64,000 nt of DNA, taken from NCBI RefSeq assembly GCF_018362975.1, contig NZ_CP074371.1, forward strand, positions 372,001-436,000. Reading direction: 5' to 3'. The position numbers were made by a program, and so were the translations under genes. The notes under the pieces are model-generated. The model searched no databases, had not been told where the DNA came from, and saw nothing but the letters and a program-made list of their open reading frames with translations. Of this stretch, positions 41,385 to 50,726 are shown in pieces. The DNA comes from Nocardia tengchongensis (GTDB taxonomy: Bacteria; Actinomycetota; Actinomycetes; Mycobacteriales; Mycobacteriaceae). Each line of letters opens with the position of its first letter. Position 1 is the first letter of the stretch.

Positions 41385-41413
41385 AGTGTAGACACCCCCT
41401 GATCAGCGACCAA
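41385..41413 (-). promoter_or_regulatory. Promoter of rpsH-rplO
   Basis: On the minus strand: -35 TTGGTC (41413-41408), 17-nt spacer, -10 TACACT (41390-41385). The downstream block CTACACTAGACCGGTTGC is almost identical to that of the rplN promoter (17 of 18 bases), which strongly supports both. It predicts a leader of about 180 nt. Confidence 0.75.
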
Positions 41414-41438
41414 ATCGAGGTCCATGTCACACCGGGAT

Positions 41439-42218
41439 TCAGTGCGGCGAACCGAGGCAGTAGACCTTCGGCATGATCTCGCCGGCCTGCTGATAGGAGT
41501 AGCTGGCGATGGAACCCGCGACACGGTCGCAGAGGGATTTGTCGAAGACGGAGCTCAGGATCTTGTACTTGGCGTCGGGGGCGGTGCAGCCGGTGATCTC
41601 GACGTCGTTGGCGCCGGTCTTCTTCAGGCAGTCGCCGACCTTCGCGTTGTCGATCGTGCGGGTCGCGTCGGAATCCTTTGCGATCAAACAGAATACGATG
41701 CCGGTTCCGAACGCGCCGATGCCCTTCTTGGCCTTGAGCAGGTAGCTGTAGGTGGTCTGGGTGCCCGCGACGTTCTTGCACGCCGAATCCGTCATGAACT
41801 CGGAGCCGTCGGGGCGGGCCAGGACGCGGTAGACGGCGGTCGGGTCGGTGCACGGCGCCTTCTGCACGGCGCCGCCCTTGGTGTCGGTGAGGCAGTCACC
41901 CTTCTGAGCCGCGTTCGCCGCGCGCGCCGGGTCGGCGCCCTTGATCCCGACGCAGATCGAGCCGCTGCCCTTGTCCGTATATACGTACTCGGTACCCGGC
42001 ACATCCACGCACCGGTCGTGGGCCTTGCCGCTGCCCGCGCGGTCGAGCACCACGAAGCCCGCGTCCGACGCCGAGCACGACACCTTGTCGAAGCCTTCGT
42101 CGCCGCTCTTCTTCAGGCAGTCGCCCTGTCCGACATTGTTCGCGGAACCATCGATCAGCCCACAGCCGGTTGTGAACAGAGCCAACAACACCGCCGCCAC
42201 GGCCAGCACCCAGCGCAT
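41439..42218 (-). CDS. Triplicated Cys-rich lipoprotein (LppU-like)
   Basis: 259 residues. The signal peptide ends in a TGC lipobox at about residue 19, predicting lipidation and attachment outside the membrane. The mature part has three repeats, each starting near GDCL and containing four cysteines, 12 in all, so two disulfides per repeat are likely. This layout resembles the LppU/SCO3897 family of unknown function. It stands alone between the XRE gene and the rpsH promoter, in the 5.6 kb that splits the spc operon. Confidence 0.75.
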   Translation of the reverse strand: MRWVLAVAAVLLALFTTGCGLIDGSANNVGQGDCLKKSGDEGFDKVSCSASDAGFVVLDRAGSGKAHDRCVDVPGTEYVYTDKGSGSICVGIKGADPARAANAAQKGDCLTDTKGGAVQKAPCTDPTAVYRVLARPDGSEFMTDSACKNVAGTQTTYSYLLKAKKGIGAFGTGIVFCLIAKDSDATRTIDNAKVGDCLKKTGANDVEITGCTAPDAKYKILSSVFDKSLCDRVAGSIASYSYQQAGEIMPKVYCLGSPH

Positions 42219-42309
42219 ACGGAACCCACCCCCGATTAGAAACCGTCATTTCCGACGAATCGTCACGCTAGCGTGCCGGTGCGCCAACGGCCAACCGCCG
42301 CGGCGTCTT

Positions 42310-43062
42310 TCAGCTTTCCTCACCGGACGGGAAACACATGGCCAGCCAGCCCGAGGCGGCGGGGATCAGGGATTCGCGCCAGACCGTCATCGTGGCGTCC
42401 GCCGGGGTCCAGACCCGGCGATCGCTCTCGGGGCGGCGGACGTAGACGTCGCCGGTGGCCCAGAAGCGGCGGAAGTCCGGGTGGCGGGCCGCCAACTCAC
42501 GGACGATGCGCGCGGTGACGGCGGTGTCGTCGGTGGCTCCGACACTCGGTGCGGCGACGTAGTAGTGACGCAGGATGCCCACCATGTACGCGGCCTCGGT
42601 CTGCCAGTCCGGCAGCGTCATTCGCGAACGCGGGTCCCCGAACAGCCAGTGGGCGATGCTGGGCGCCTCGGCGATTCCGGGCATCAGGCGGCGATAGCGG
42701 TCGTTCGCGGCGGCCACGCCCCAATCCACCACCCACGCAGCGGGAATCGAGGTGAGCTGGTCGAGCAGCGCCGACATGTCGGCGGCCGAGGCGGCCCCGC
42801 CCAGCGCGAAACCGGGGCGACCGCCCAAGGCCCGCAAATGCTCCCGCTCGTGCTCGTTGTCGCAGACGGCGTCGGCCAGCGCCGACAGCGCGCGATCCCC
42901 CACACTGACCTTGTCGCCCTGCTCGAGCTTCTGCACGGTGCCGATACCGAGGTGGGCGTGCTGCGCGAACTCGCGCTGGGTCCAGGCGCGGCGCAGCCGC
43001 AGACGCTTCACGAACGCCGCCAGCGTGGGCATTTCGACGTCTACCTCGGTGCCGAAGTGCAT
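42310..43062 (-). CDS. XRE-family regulator with MmyB-like ligand domain
   Basis: 250 residues. Residues about 12-75 form a helix-turn-helix of XRE type (WTQREFAQHAHLGIGTVQKLEQG). Residues about 95-245 match the MmyB-like C-terminal domain common in actinobacterial regulators (VVDWGVAAANDRYRRLMPG, HWLFGDPRSRM, FRRFWATGDVY), thought to bind a small hydrophobic ligand. The start ATG 43062 has AAAGGG 7 nt upstream. It is divergent from the lipoprotein at 43464. Its target is unknown. Confidence 0.85.
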   Translation of the reverse strand: MHFGTEVDVEMPTLAAFVKRLRLRRAWTQREFAQHAHLGIGTVQKLEQGDKVSVGDRALSALADAVCDNEHEREHLRALGGRPGFALGGAASAADMSALLDQLTSIPAAWVVDWGVAAANDRYRRLMPGIAEAPSIAHWLFGDPRSRMTLPDWQTEAAYMVGILRHYYVAAPSVGATDDTAVTARIVRELAARHPDFRRFWATGDVYVRRPESDRRVWTPADATMTVWRESLIPAASGWLAMCFPSGEES

Positions 43063-43463
43063 GTGTGAACCCTTTGCGGCCGTGCGTGATCGAGCTCCCC
43101 CACACCGGGGGTAGAGCGCTCGACGCTACCACCAGGTTGGGATACCTCCTGATCTTGCTCCCGGGATCGGCCGATTGACAGGATTGACCCCCGGTGGCGC
43201 CCTGGCCGTCATTGGAGGGGAGGGTCAGGTCGTCCCCGAATTGTGCGGGTCAACGGGGACCTGAACGCCGCAGGCCCCCATCGGGACGAATCCCGGTGGG
43301 AGGCTTGCGGTCGAGTCTCGGGCAGATCGAAAGTAGCCGCACCGGCGCCCGATTCGAATCGGCCGGGCAATCGGTCATCAGGGGCCGGTGTCCGCCGGAA
43401 TCGATCAGCGACCGCCCAGCACTGCTAGGCTCCCCCGTCTGACCATGGGGGAAGGACCGGCTC
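43063..43463. other. Divergent intergenic region with imperfect hairpin
   Basis: 401 nt between the XRE gene (minus) and the lipoprotein gene (plus). It should contain both promoters, none of which is clear. An imperfect hairpin at 43268-43310 (stem around GGCCCCCATCGGG, loop GACGAAT) closely resembles the terminator at 46725-46766. Confidence 0.6.
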
Positions 43464-43994
43464 ATGCCCGGAAAGAGTGGGACGCCAACCGACAGACCGC
43501 GCAAGCGCTCACTTCGAGTGTCATATCTGCTGCCGGCGACAGTAGCGGCCGCGCTGGTATCGAGCGGGTGCGTCGCAACCCCCTCGGAGCGCGCGGCCCC
43601 GAGCACCTCCCTGCCGCCGACCGCCCTCGCGACCCTGCGGCCGACGACCACCACACCAGCGCCGACCACTACAGTCCCGCCGACCACCACACCGGCCCCG
43701 ACCACCACCTACGCGGACACCGAGCCGACCGACGTGGCGATCTGCGTGGATCCGGAAACCAACGTCCGGGTCGATGATGACCTGTGCGACACCGATGAGG
43801 ACACGTATTCACGCTTCTGGCTGCATCATTCCTCGGCGCTGATCTACCCCGCCGTCGGCGCGGTCGTGGGCCTGACGCTGGGCAGCTTCATCCGGCCCGC
43901 CACCAGCCGTGTCCTCGACCGCGGCGCCCCCACGTCCGGCGGACGGGTGCTGCGCGGCGGATTCGGCGGGCATCTCCCCAGCGGCGGCAGCTGA
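43464..43994 (+). CDS. Small lipoprotein with Thr/Pro-rich linker
   Basis: 176 residues. Basic N terminus, hydrophobic stretch and SSGC lipobox (about residue 36) predict a lipoprotein. A 45-residue Thr/Pro linker (TTTPAPTTTVPPTTT) spans the wall, followed by an acidic Cys pair (AICVDPE...DDLCDTDED). A glycine-containing hydrophobic segment (LIYPAVGAVVGLTLGSF) and a Gly-rich tail follow. The family is not recognised; the glycine-zipper end resembles the neighbouring secreted protein at 46055. It converges with the hydrolase gene 38 nt away. Confidence 0.7.
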   Translation: MPGKSGTPTDRPRKRSLRVSYLLPATVAAALVSSGCVATPSERAAPSTSLPPTALATLRPTTTTPAPTTTVPPTTTPAPTTTYADTEPTDVAICVDPETNVRVDDDLCDTDEDTYSRFWLHHSSALIYPAVGAVVGLTLGSFIRPATSRVLDRGAPTSGGRVLRGGFGGHLPSGGS

Positions 43995-44032
43995 AGCGAT
44001 TGATTCGAGGGGTTCGCGTCGTCTATACGCGC

Positions 44033-45597
44033 CTACTCGAGTGGTGTGGTGGGCGCGCAGGTGCGGTCTTCCGCCGGGAAGGTTCCATCGCCGAAGTAGC
44101 GGTTGGTGGTGTCGAGGATGCAGGTGCTCAGACCCGGGCGCAGCACCATGTGGATCCTGGTGTCGGTCAAGGTGATCAAGCGTGACCCCGACATTTGCTG
44201 GTGGAGCGCTAAGGCATGGGGGTAGGGCGTCCGGTTGTCGCCGGTGGCCTGCAGGATCAGTGCGGGCACGGCGTTGTCGACCACGGTGGGCGGTTCCAGG
44301 GGCGGTGACCAGAATGCGCAGGGTTGAATATTGTTGGCCAGTGCGGCGAAGATCGGCTGGCTCGGACGCGCCGCCTGGATCGCGTTCCAATACCAGGCGG
44401 GGTCGGCGGGCATCGGTGCGTCCGCACACCAGATCTGCACCATAACCGAATCTTCACCTTGCTTCTCGGCCTCGATCTGCTGGTGCAGCTGTGGGGGCAC
44501 CTGCGGCGTGCGTCCGTCGGCCGCGTCGGTGACGGCCCGTACCGATGACGCCAGAGCCTCGTTCAATCGCGCGTCCCGCAACATCGTCCACAGCAGGTTC
44601 GGCAGGAGATGATCGTCGAAACCGAAGCCCTCGACCACGATCGGCGAGCGCGACGCGCGGTCGATCAGGTCCTCGACTCCACGACGTACCGCGGTCGCGG
44701 AGTCGCCGAGGTGGTACTGCTGGTCACGAGCGGCGGCCCAGTCGGCCCAGTCGTCGAAGGCCGCTTCCACCGCCGGCCCCCAGTCCTGCTGCAACCCCAG
44801 CCAGTAGCGCGCGGATCGATGACACTGTCGAGCACCATGCGATCGGATCGATCGGGGAACAGCTGGGCGTAGACCGCACCCAGATAGGTCCCGTATGACA
44901 CGCCGTAATAGCTGATGCGGTCCGCACTCAGTGCGGCACGGATCACGTCCATGTCGCGGGCGGTGTTGCGAGTGCTGAGCTGCCGCATCCAGTCCCGATC
45001 GCCCACCAGGCAATCGGCGGCCAGCTGTGCCTGCAGGACTGTTTCGGCGACGAATCCGGGAAACCCGACACCGGCCGAGCGGATCGAGCTGGCGACCGGC
45101 CATCCGCACCGCTGGTGCCGCCCGGAACGGGCGACTCCCCGCGGGTCGAATCCGATCAGGTCATAGCGGCTCAGCACATCCGGTTCGAGAACATCACCGA
45201 CGAGATCGAACGCATCGAGCCCAGGCGTGCCCGGTCCGCCCGAGTTGGTCAGCAGCACACCGCGACGGTGTGCCACGTCGCGGGCCGGGATCCGCGAGAC
45301 CGCAATGGTGATGCTCGTCCCGTCCGGCCTGCCGTAATCGAGTGGCACGGTGACATCCGTGCAGGCCGCGCCCTCCGCCGTCAGGGCCGCATCCTCGCAT
45401 GTACGCCAGTCGAGATGTTGCTGATGAAAGCGCGCCAACGGATCTCCGGATTCAGCGCCCGCAACACCCGAAGCAGAGGCGACCGTGACCGCGAGTACGG
45501 CGACGATCACCGTCGCGACACCACCCCACACATCATTCAGCGAACTTCGGGGGCGACGCGCAGGGGACGTGATCGAGTACGGATCTCCAACACCCAC
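44033..45597 (-). CDS. Secreted tripeptidyl-aminopeptidase-like alpha/beta hydrolase (one-base frame break)
   Basis: About 520 residues when bridged near 44,820. A signal-anchor (VATVIVAVLAVTVASA) precedes the S33 hydrolase core: oxyanion region LLTNSGGPG, DLIGFDPRG, and nucleophile elbow GVSYGTYLG. The next frame carries QDWGPAVEAAFDDWADWAA, QATGDNRTPYPHA (acid) and a His near TDTRIHMVL. This matches Streptomyces TAP-type exported aminopeptidases. The frames rejoin as DPRA-YWLGLQQDW if one base is added. The start is uncertain: GTG 45597 has GAAAGG 10 nt upstream, with an alternative at 45657. Confidence 0.8.
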
Positions 45598-46054
45598 GAG
45601 GACAAGACCTTTCAGCAAGTCGAGATCGAATCGCACCGGAGCCACCGCCCCAACCACCCAGCCGTGCAGAAATCAGTCCGGGTCAACCGCAAATCCGGGC
45701 AATTCCTGGAAACCCCAGGAATTCTGCGGCCGCGGCCACGTATTTCGCGGTGGGTTGGCGAACCGAGTTTAGCGTCCGATCACGGGATGGCCGGCCAGGC
45801 GAAAAGTCGCGCCGAAAAAGGCACCACTCCCCAACACATCCGAAACCCGGCCCTTAACCACTCTTTTCGGATAAATCGTCACATTTGGTGCGCCACGCGC
45901 GGCAACGACCAAATCCGAGCGGTTCAGTATTTCCGGACACCGCCGGCGAGTAAGGTGCCCCACTGCGTGTGGCGTACCACACACCGGCGAATTCGACGCC
46001 TAAGGTCTGGTGCGTTCTGCCCATCAGGGGCAGCTGAGTGGAGGGATTCGAAGA
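45598..46054. other. Divergent intergenic region
   Basis: 457 nt, less GC-rich than its neighbours, between the hydrolase (minus) and the secreted protein (plus). It should hold both promoters. An inverted repeat GTGTGG-CGTA-CCACAC at 45967-45982, about 75 nt before the GTG start of the plus-strand gene, is a candidate operator. Nothing else clear. Confidence 0.5.
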
Positions 46055-46663
46055 GTGCAGTTCGAGAAGATCACCGCTGTCGTTTTCATGGCCATCTCGG
46101 CCGTGGGCATTACTGCGGCAACCGCCCATGCAGAGCCGGCCGTCGCCGAGCAGCCGGCTGCGGCGGACATCATTTCCGGTCTGGATCACGAAATCGGCTA
46201 CCAGATCACCATTTCGCCAGTCGACAAGGTCATCACGACCACCGTTCAGAATGGCAAGTTCGAGATGGCACGGAACGGCGCGGTGGTGCTCGAGTCCGGC
46301 AACGGAGCGGCGAAGACCGAAATGCCGCAACGGTTCGCCGTCGACGGGCGTTCGATTCCGCTCGTGCAGCACATCGGTGCGGACGGCCGCACCTTGACGC
46401 TGACACCGACCCCAACGGCGGAAGATACTGCGCAACTGAAGAACATCAGCTCCTACGACCGACTGAAGGAACAGATCGACAAAAACCTGCCCGGCGTCGT
46501 CACCGGCGCCATTGTGGGCGGCCTCCTCGGGGCGTGCGTGTTCTTGTTGTGGGGGCTCAGCATTCCCGTGGGTGCGGTGATCGGTGGAACCATCGGCGGA
46601 TACGTCACGGGCGGCCCGGAGTTCCTCGACGCCGTAACGGCGTGGGTCACCGCCCAGCCGTGA
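46055..46663 (+). CDS. Secreted protein with glycine-zipper C terminus
   Basis: About 202 residues from GTG 46055, chosen because GGAGGG lies 9 nt upstream and the next residues start a clean signal peptide ending ATAHA. The mature part is a beta-rich domain (YQITISPVDKVITTTV...), resembling DUF8020-type secreted proteins that recur in Nocardia genomes. A conserved hydrophobic glycine-rich hairpin (VVTGAIVGGLLGACVF, GAVIGGTIGGYV) could insert in a membrane. Function unknown. It converges with rpsN across a strong terminator. Confidence 0.75.
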   Translation: MQFEKITAVVFMAISAVGITAATAHAEPAVAEQPAAADIISGLDHEIGYQITISPVDKVITTTVQNGKFEMARNGAVVLESGNGAAKTEMPQRFAVDGRSIPLVQHIGADGRTLTLTPTPTAEDTAQLKNISSYDRLKEQIDKNLPGVVTGAIVGGLLGACVFLLWGLSIPVGAVIGGTIGGYVTGGPEFLDAVTAWVTAQP

Positions 46664-46724
46664 TCACTGGCAGGTGAGTAGGGGGTCGGGGAACAGCTGC
46701 GAGAAATCGGGGTCGACAACAATG

Positions 46725-46766
46725 CCGAAGGCCCCCACCGAGACGAATCACGGTGGGGGCCTTCGG
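46725..46766. terminator. Bidirectional terminator between the secreted-protein gene and rpsN
   Basis: A perfect 16-bp stem (CCGAAGGCCCCCACCG with its partner) and 10-nt loop, between convergent genes. It ends the rplN-rpsN transcript, so rpsH cannot be served from it without read-through. Confidence 0.9.
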
Positions 46767-46799
46767 GTGTGAAGGTGTCAGCTCACGAGGAGCTGTGGC

Positions 46800-46985
46800 T
46801 CACCAGGACGACTTGTGGACGCCCGGCAGCTCGCCGCGGTGGGCCATCTCGCGCAGGCACACGCGGCACAGGCCGAACTTGCGGTAGACAGCGTGCGGAC
46901 GACCGCAGCGCTGGCAACGGGTGTAGGCGCGCACCGCGAACTTCGGCTTGGCGTTGGCCTTGTTGATCAGAGCCTTCTTAGCCAT
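46800..46985 (-). CDS. rpsN: 30S ribosomal protein S14 type Z
   Basis: 61 residues, the short zinc-binding form with Cys at 24, 27, 40 and 43 (CQRC...CRVC). It is the usual S14 within actinobacterial spc operons. It follows rplE by 3 nt and is the last gene before the terminator at 46725-46766. Confidence 0.97.
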   Translation of the reverse strand: MAKKALINKANAKPKFAVRAYTRCQRCGRPHAVYRKFGLCRVCLREMAHRGELPGVHKSSW

Positions 46986-46988
46986 GGA

Positions 46989-47555
46989 TCAGTTCTCCTT
47001 GAACGGGAAGCCGAGGGCCTTCAGCAGGGCGCGGCCTTCTTCGTTGTTGGTCGCGGTGGTCACCACGGTGATGTCCATACCACGGGGACGGTCGATCTTG
47101 TCGACGTCGATCTCGTGGAACATGGACTGCTCCGAGAGGCCGAAGGTGTAGTTGCCGTGGCCGTCGAACTGCTTGGGCGAGAGACCGCGGAAGTCGCGGA
47201 TACGCGGCAGCGCGATCGAGATCAGACGGTCCAGGAACTCCCACATCCGGTCGCCGCGCAGGGTGACCTTCGCGCCGATCGGCATGCCCTCACGCAGCTT
47301 GAACTGCGCGATGGACTTGGTGGCCTTGCGGATCTCGGGCTTCTGGCCGGTGATCAGGGTGAGGTCGGCGACCGCACCGTTGATCAGCTTCGCGTCACGG
47401 GCGGCGTCGCCGACACCCATGTTCACGACGACCTTCACGACGCCCGGGATCTGCATCACGTTGGCGTAGTTGAACTCGCTGTTCAGAGCCGGCTTGATTT
47501 CCTCGCGGTAGCGGGTCTTCAGGCGGGGCTGAACCTTGTTCTCGGTAGAAGTCAT
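46989..47555 (-). CDS. rplE: 50S ribosomal protein L5
   Basis: 188 residues from ATG 47555 ([16 protein letters not shown]). It binds 5S rRNA. The core [39 protein letters not shown] and C-terminal [16 protein letters not shown] are typical. The start sits 1 nt beyond the rplX stop; an in-frame upstream start would lie inside rplX and is not used. Confidence 0.97.
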   Translation of the reverse strand: MTSTENKVQPRLKTRYREEIKPALNSEFNYANVMQIPGVVKVVVNMGVGDAARDAKLINGAVADLTLITGQKPEIRKATKSIAQFKLREGMPIGAKVTLRGDRMWEFLDRLISIALPRIRDFRGLSPKQFDGHGNYTFGLSEQSMFHEIDVDKIDRPRGMDITVVTTATNNEEGRALLKALGFPFKEN

Positions 47556-47556
47556 C

Positions 47557-47871
47557 TCAGATGTCCTTCCCGTTGCGACGGGAGATGCGGACCCGCTTGC
47601 CGTTCTCATCGGTGCGGTAGCCCACGCGGGTCGGCTTGCCGTCGGAGTCGACGACCATCACGTTGGAGGCCTGGATCGGCGCTTCCTGAGTGACGATGCC
47701 GCCCGAGCTGGCGCCACGCTGGTTCGCGGAATCCGCGACATGCTTCTTGATCCGGTTCACGCCCTCGACCAGGACCTTGCCGGTCGCCGGGAAGGCCTGG
47801 ATGACCTTGCCCTTGGCGCCCTTGTCCTTGCCCGAGACCACGATGACGGTGTCGCCCTTGTGCACCTTCAT
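47557..47871 (-). CDS. rplX: 50S ribosomal protein L24
   Basis: 104 residues with the KOW motif at the N terminus ([22 protein letters not shown]). Early assembly protein of the large subunit. It lies 2 nt after rplN. Confidence 0.97.
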   Translation of the reverse strand: MKVHKGDTVIVVSGKDKGAKGKVIQAFPATGKVLVEGVNRIKKHVADSANQRGASSGGIVTQEAPIQASNVMVVDSDGKPTRVGYRTDENGKRVRISRRNGKDI

Positions 47872-47873
47872 GG

Positions 47874-48242
<369 letters not shown>

Positions 48243-48580
48243 TTCAGCTCCTCCTAGACCTGGACGAAATGCACGCCGGATTGCCGACCCGACGGGCATG
48301 GTCAGTTGCCCTTCAAACGCACGCCTGCCAGCGGTTTTTCACCAGACTGGAGATCAACCACTGTGGGTTCGCGGCCGAAGCGCGGGGCAGAGCTCCCGCA
48401 GGCAACCGGTCAAGTGTAGCGAAGCCCCAGGTCCAGCCCAAATCGGGGTGGCCGGGCGCACACCGGCACGGATCCGGACACACACCCGCGCGCGGATTCA
48501 GGGGATCCACAGGAGGGTCCACTAGCGTCGGCGCGAGCAAGGTTCGAGCAATTCCGATCGTCCCGTAGAGGAGATTCGCG
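48243..48580. other. Divergent intergenic region rplN / M13 peptidase
   Basis: 338 nt. It contains the rplN promoter (48413-48441) and a leader of about 160 nt. The plus-strand promoter for the M13 peptidase must lie in the same stretch but is not clear. No riboswitch or L14-binding structure was recognised. Confidence 0.6.
48413..48441 (-). promoter_or_regulatory. Promoter of rplN-rpsN
   Basis: On the minus strand: -35 TTGGGC (48441-48436), 17-nt spacer, -10 TACACT (48418-48413). The downstream block CTACACTTGACCGGTTGC matches the rpsH promoter at 17 of 18 bases, with identical spacing, so the two were probably duplicated or are under the same control. Confidence 0.75.
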
Positions 48581-50629
48581 TTGACCTCCGAGCGTCCTGC
48601 TCTCGACCGCCGGCACTTCCTGCTCGCGCTGGGCCTGGTGCCCGCCGCGGCCGTGCTGGCCTCCTGCAACAAGAACGACGCCAAGACGGGCAAGCCGACC
48701 CAGCTGATCGGACCGGACATGTCCGGCTCGGATCCGGCGATCCGCCCGCAGGACGACCTCTACCGATTCGTCAACGGGAAATGGCTGCGCGAGTACCAGC
48801 TGCCGCCGGACAAGGTGTCCTTCGGAACCTTCGACGAGGTGCAGGAACGGGTGGAACTGCAGCTCAAGGAGATCATCGAGGGCATCCACGACCCCCAGAG
48901 CGGATCCGACGCGCAGCGGGTCCGCGACCTCTACGACGCGCGCATCGACAAGGACACGATCGAGAAGCTCGGCATCACCCCGCTGCGGGACCTCTTCGAC
49001 CAGATCGACAAGGCCGCGACCAAGCCCGAGCTGGCGAAGGTCATGGGCGGGCTGCCCGGGGTGGGATTGATCGGACTGGGGGTGGGGCCCGACCCCAAGG
49101 ACTCCAACGCCTATCTGCCGTCGGTCAGCCAGTCGGGGCTCGGACTCGACGAGCAGTACTACCGCAAGCCCGAGAACGCCGACAAGCTCGCCAAGTACCG
49201 GACCTACATGCAGCGCATCGCCGCCGGGGCCGGCTTCCCGGACCCGACCGCCATGGCCGACCGGGTGGTGGACCTGGAGAAGCGGATCGCCGGATTCCAT
49301 TGGGACAATGTGAAACTGCGCGACACCGATGCCACCTACAACCTGAAGACCTGGGCCGAACTGACCGCGCTGGGTCCGCAATTCGATTGGGATCCCTGGC
49401 TTTCCGGCAACACCGACCGCTCCAAGGAGCTGTTCGGCAAGGTCGACGTGGGCGAGCCGTCGTTCGTCACGGGGGCCGCGCAGCTGTGGGCCGACGTCGA
49501 CATCGCGGCCTGGCGTGAGTATTTGAAGCTGGCGCTGGTGCGCGGCTTCGCCGCCTACCTGCCCGCGGCCATCGCCGACCCCAACTTCGACTTCTTCGGC
49601 AAGGAGATGGCGGGGCTGCAGCAGCGGCCGGAACCGTGGAAGGCGGCGGTGTCCACGGTCAACGAGGTCGTCGGCGAGGCGCTCGGAAAACAGTACGTGG
49701 ACAAGCACTTCCCGCCCGAGGCAAAGAAGCGGGCACTCGAGATGGTCGACGATCTGCGGGCGGCCTACCGGGACAACTTCAAGAATTCGACCTGGATGTC
49801 GCCGCCCACCCGGGAGGCGGCCATCGCCAAGCTCGAGAAGATCAACGCCAAGATCGGCTACCCCGACAAGTGGGAGGACTACGGCAAGCTCACCATCACC
49901 CGCGGCAAGCTCGTCGAATCCCTGCGCGCCTCCCAGATTTTCGAGGCCAACCGGATGTTCGACCGGCTGGGGACGCCGGTGGACAAGTCGGAGTGGGGCA
50001 TGCCGCCGCAGACGGTGAACGCCTACTACAACCCCAGCGGCAATGAGATCGTCTTCCCGGCCGCGTTCCTGCAGCCGCCGTTCTTCGACCCCGCCGCCGC
50101 GCCCGCCGTGAACTACGGCGCGGGCGGCGCGGTCATCGGCCACGAGATCGGGCACGGATTCGACGACCAGGGCTCGAAGTACGACGGCGACGGCAACCTG
50201 AAGGATTGGTGGACGCCCGCGGACAAGGCGGCGTTCCAGGCCAAGACCGACCAGCTCATCAAGCAGTACAACGCGCTGGTACCGGAGGGCCTGCCCGCCG
50301 ACCGGCATGTGAACGGCGAGCTCACCGTCGGCGAGAACCTGGCCGACCTGCGCGGACTCGAGATCTCGCTGGCCGCCTACCGAATGGTGCAGCAGCGCAA
50401 CGGCACCGCGACCCCGGACTACAAGCCGATGTTCGAATCCTGGGGCCGGACCTGGCGGACCAAGATGACCGACCAGCAACTCGAGCAGCAAATGGCCAAC
50501 GATCCGCATTCCCCCGCCGAATTCCGCTGCAACCAGGTGGTGCGGAATCTGGGCGAGTTCTACAGCACCTACGACGTGAAGGAAGGCGACAAGGAATACC
50601 TGCCGCCGGATCAGCGCGTCACGCTCTGA
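48581..50629 (+). CDS. M13-family zinc metallopeptidase, Tat lipoprotein (copy 1)
   Basis: 682 residues from TTG 48581, chosen because GAGGAG lies 7 nt upstream. A twin-arginine signal (DRRHFLLALG) leads to an LASC lipobox, predicting a folded, Tat-exported lipoprotein. The neprilysin-type domain covers the rest: NAYYNPSGNEIVFPA, zinc motif HEIGH (from residue 521) and third ligand in GENLADLRG. M13 enzymes cleave small peptides at the cell surface; the substrate is unknown. It is followed by a paralogue after 97 nt containing a hairpin. Confidence 0.9.
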   Translation: MTSERPALDRRHFLLALGLVPAAAVLASCNKNDAKTGKPTQLIGPDMSGSDPAIRPQDDLYRFVNGKWLREYQLPPDKVSFGTFDEVQERVELQLKEIIEGIHDPQSGSDAQRVRDLYDARIDKDTIEKLGITPLRDLFDQIDKAATKPELAKVMGGLPGVGLIGLGVGPDPKDSNAYLPSVSQSGLGLDEQYYRKPENADKLAKYRTYMQRIAAGAGFPDPTAMADRVVDLEKRIAGFHWDNVKLRDTDATYNLKTWAELTALGPQFDWDPWLSGNTDRSKELFGKVDVGEPSFVTGAAQLWADVDIAAWREYLKLALVRGFAAYLPAAIADPNFDFFGKEMAGLQQRPEPWKAAVSTVNEVVGEALGKQYVDKHFPPEAKKRALEMVDDLRAAYRDNFKNSTWMSPPTREAAIAKLEKINAKIGYPDKWEDYGKLTITRGKLVESLRASQIFEANRMFDRLGTPVDKSEWGMPPQTVNAYYNPSGNEIVFPAAFLQPPFFDPAAAPAVNYGAGGAVIGHEIGHGFDDQGSKYDGDGNLKDWWTPADKAAFQAKTDQLIKQYNALVPEGLPADRHVNGELTVGENLADLRGLEISLAAYRMVQQRNGTATPDYKPMFESWGRTWRTKMTDQQLEQQMANDPHSPAEFRCNQVVRNLGEFYSTYDVKEGDKEYLPPDQRVTL

Positions 50630-50664
50630 ACCCGCGCGTCACGCGTTGCGGCTGCGACGCCCCG

Positions 50665-50694
50665 CGCGAGGCTGCCATCCCCGGTAGCCTCGCG
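50665..50694 (+). terminator. Hairpin between the two M13 genes
   Basis: A 12-bp stem (CGCGAGGCTGCC with GGTAGCCTCGCG) and 6-nt loop. Its one mismatch is a G-U pair in the plus-strand RNA. It may terminate copy 1 transcripts or reduce copy 2 expression. Confidence 0.6.
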
Positions 50695-50726
50695 TCGGTA
50701 TCGCAGCTTCACGAGAGGTAGTGCCT

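Noticed and set aside
43464..43994. Lipoprotein as an ESX substrate because of its Thr/Pro repeats
   Set aside because: It has a Sec signal and lipobox, and no WXG or PPE-like helical region.
48243..48411. Riboswitch or autoregulatory structure in the rplN leader
   Set aside because: The leader is long enough, but no known motif or convincing conserved pairing was visible.
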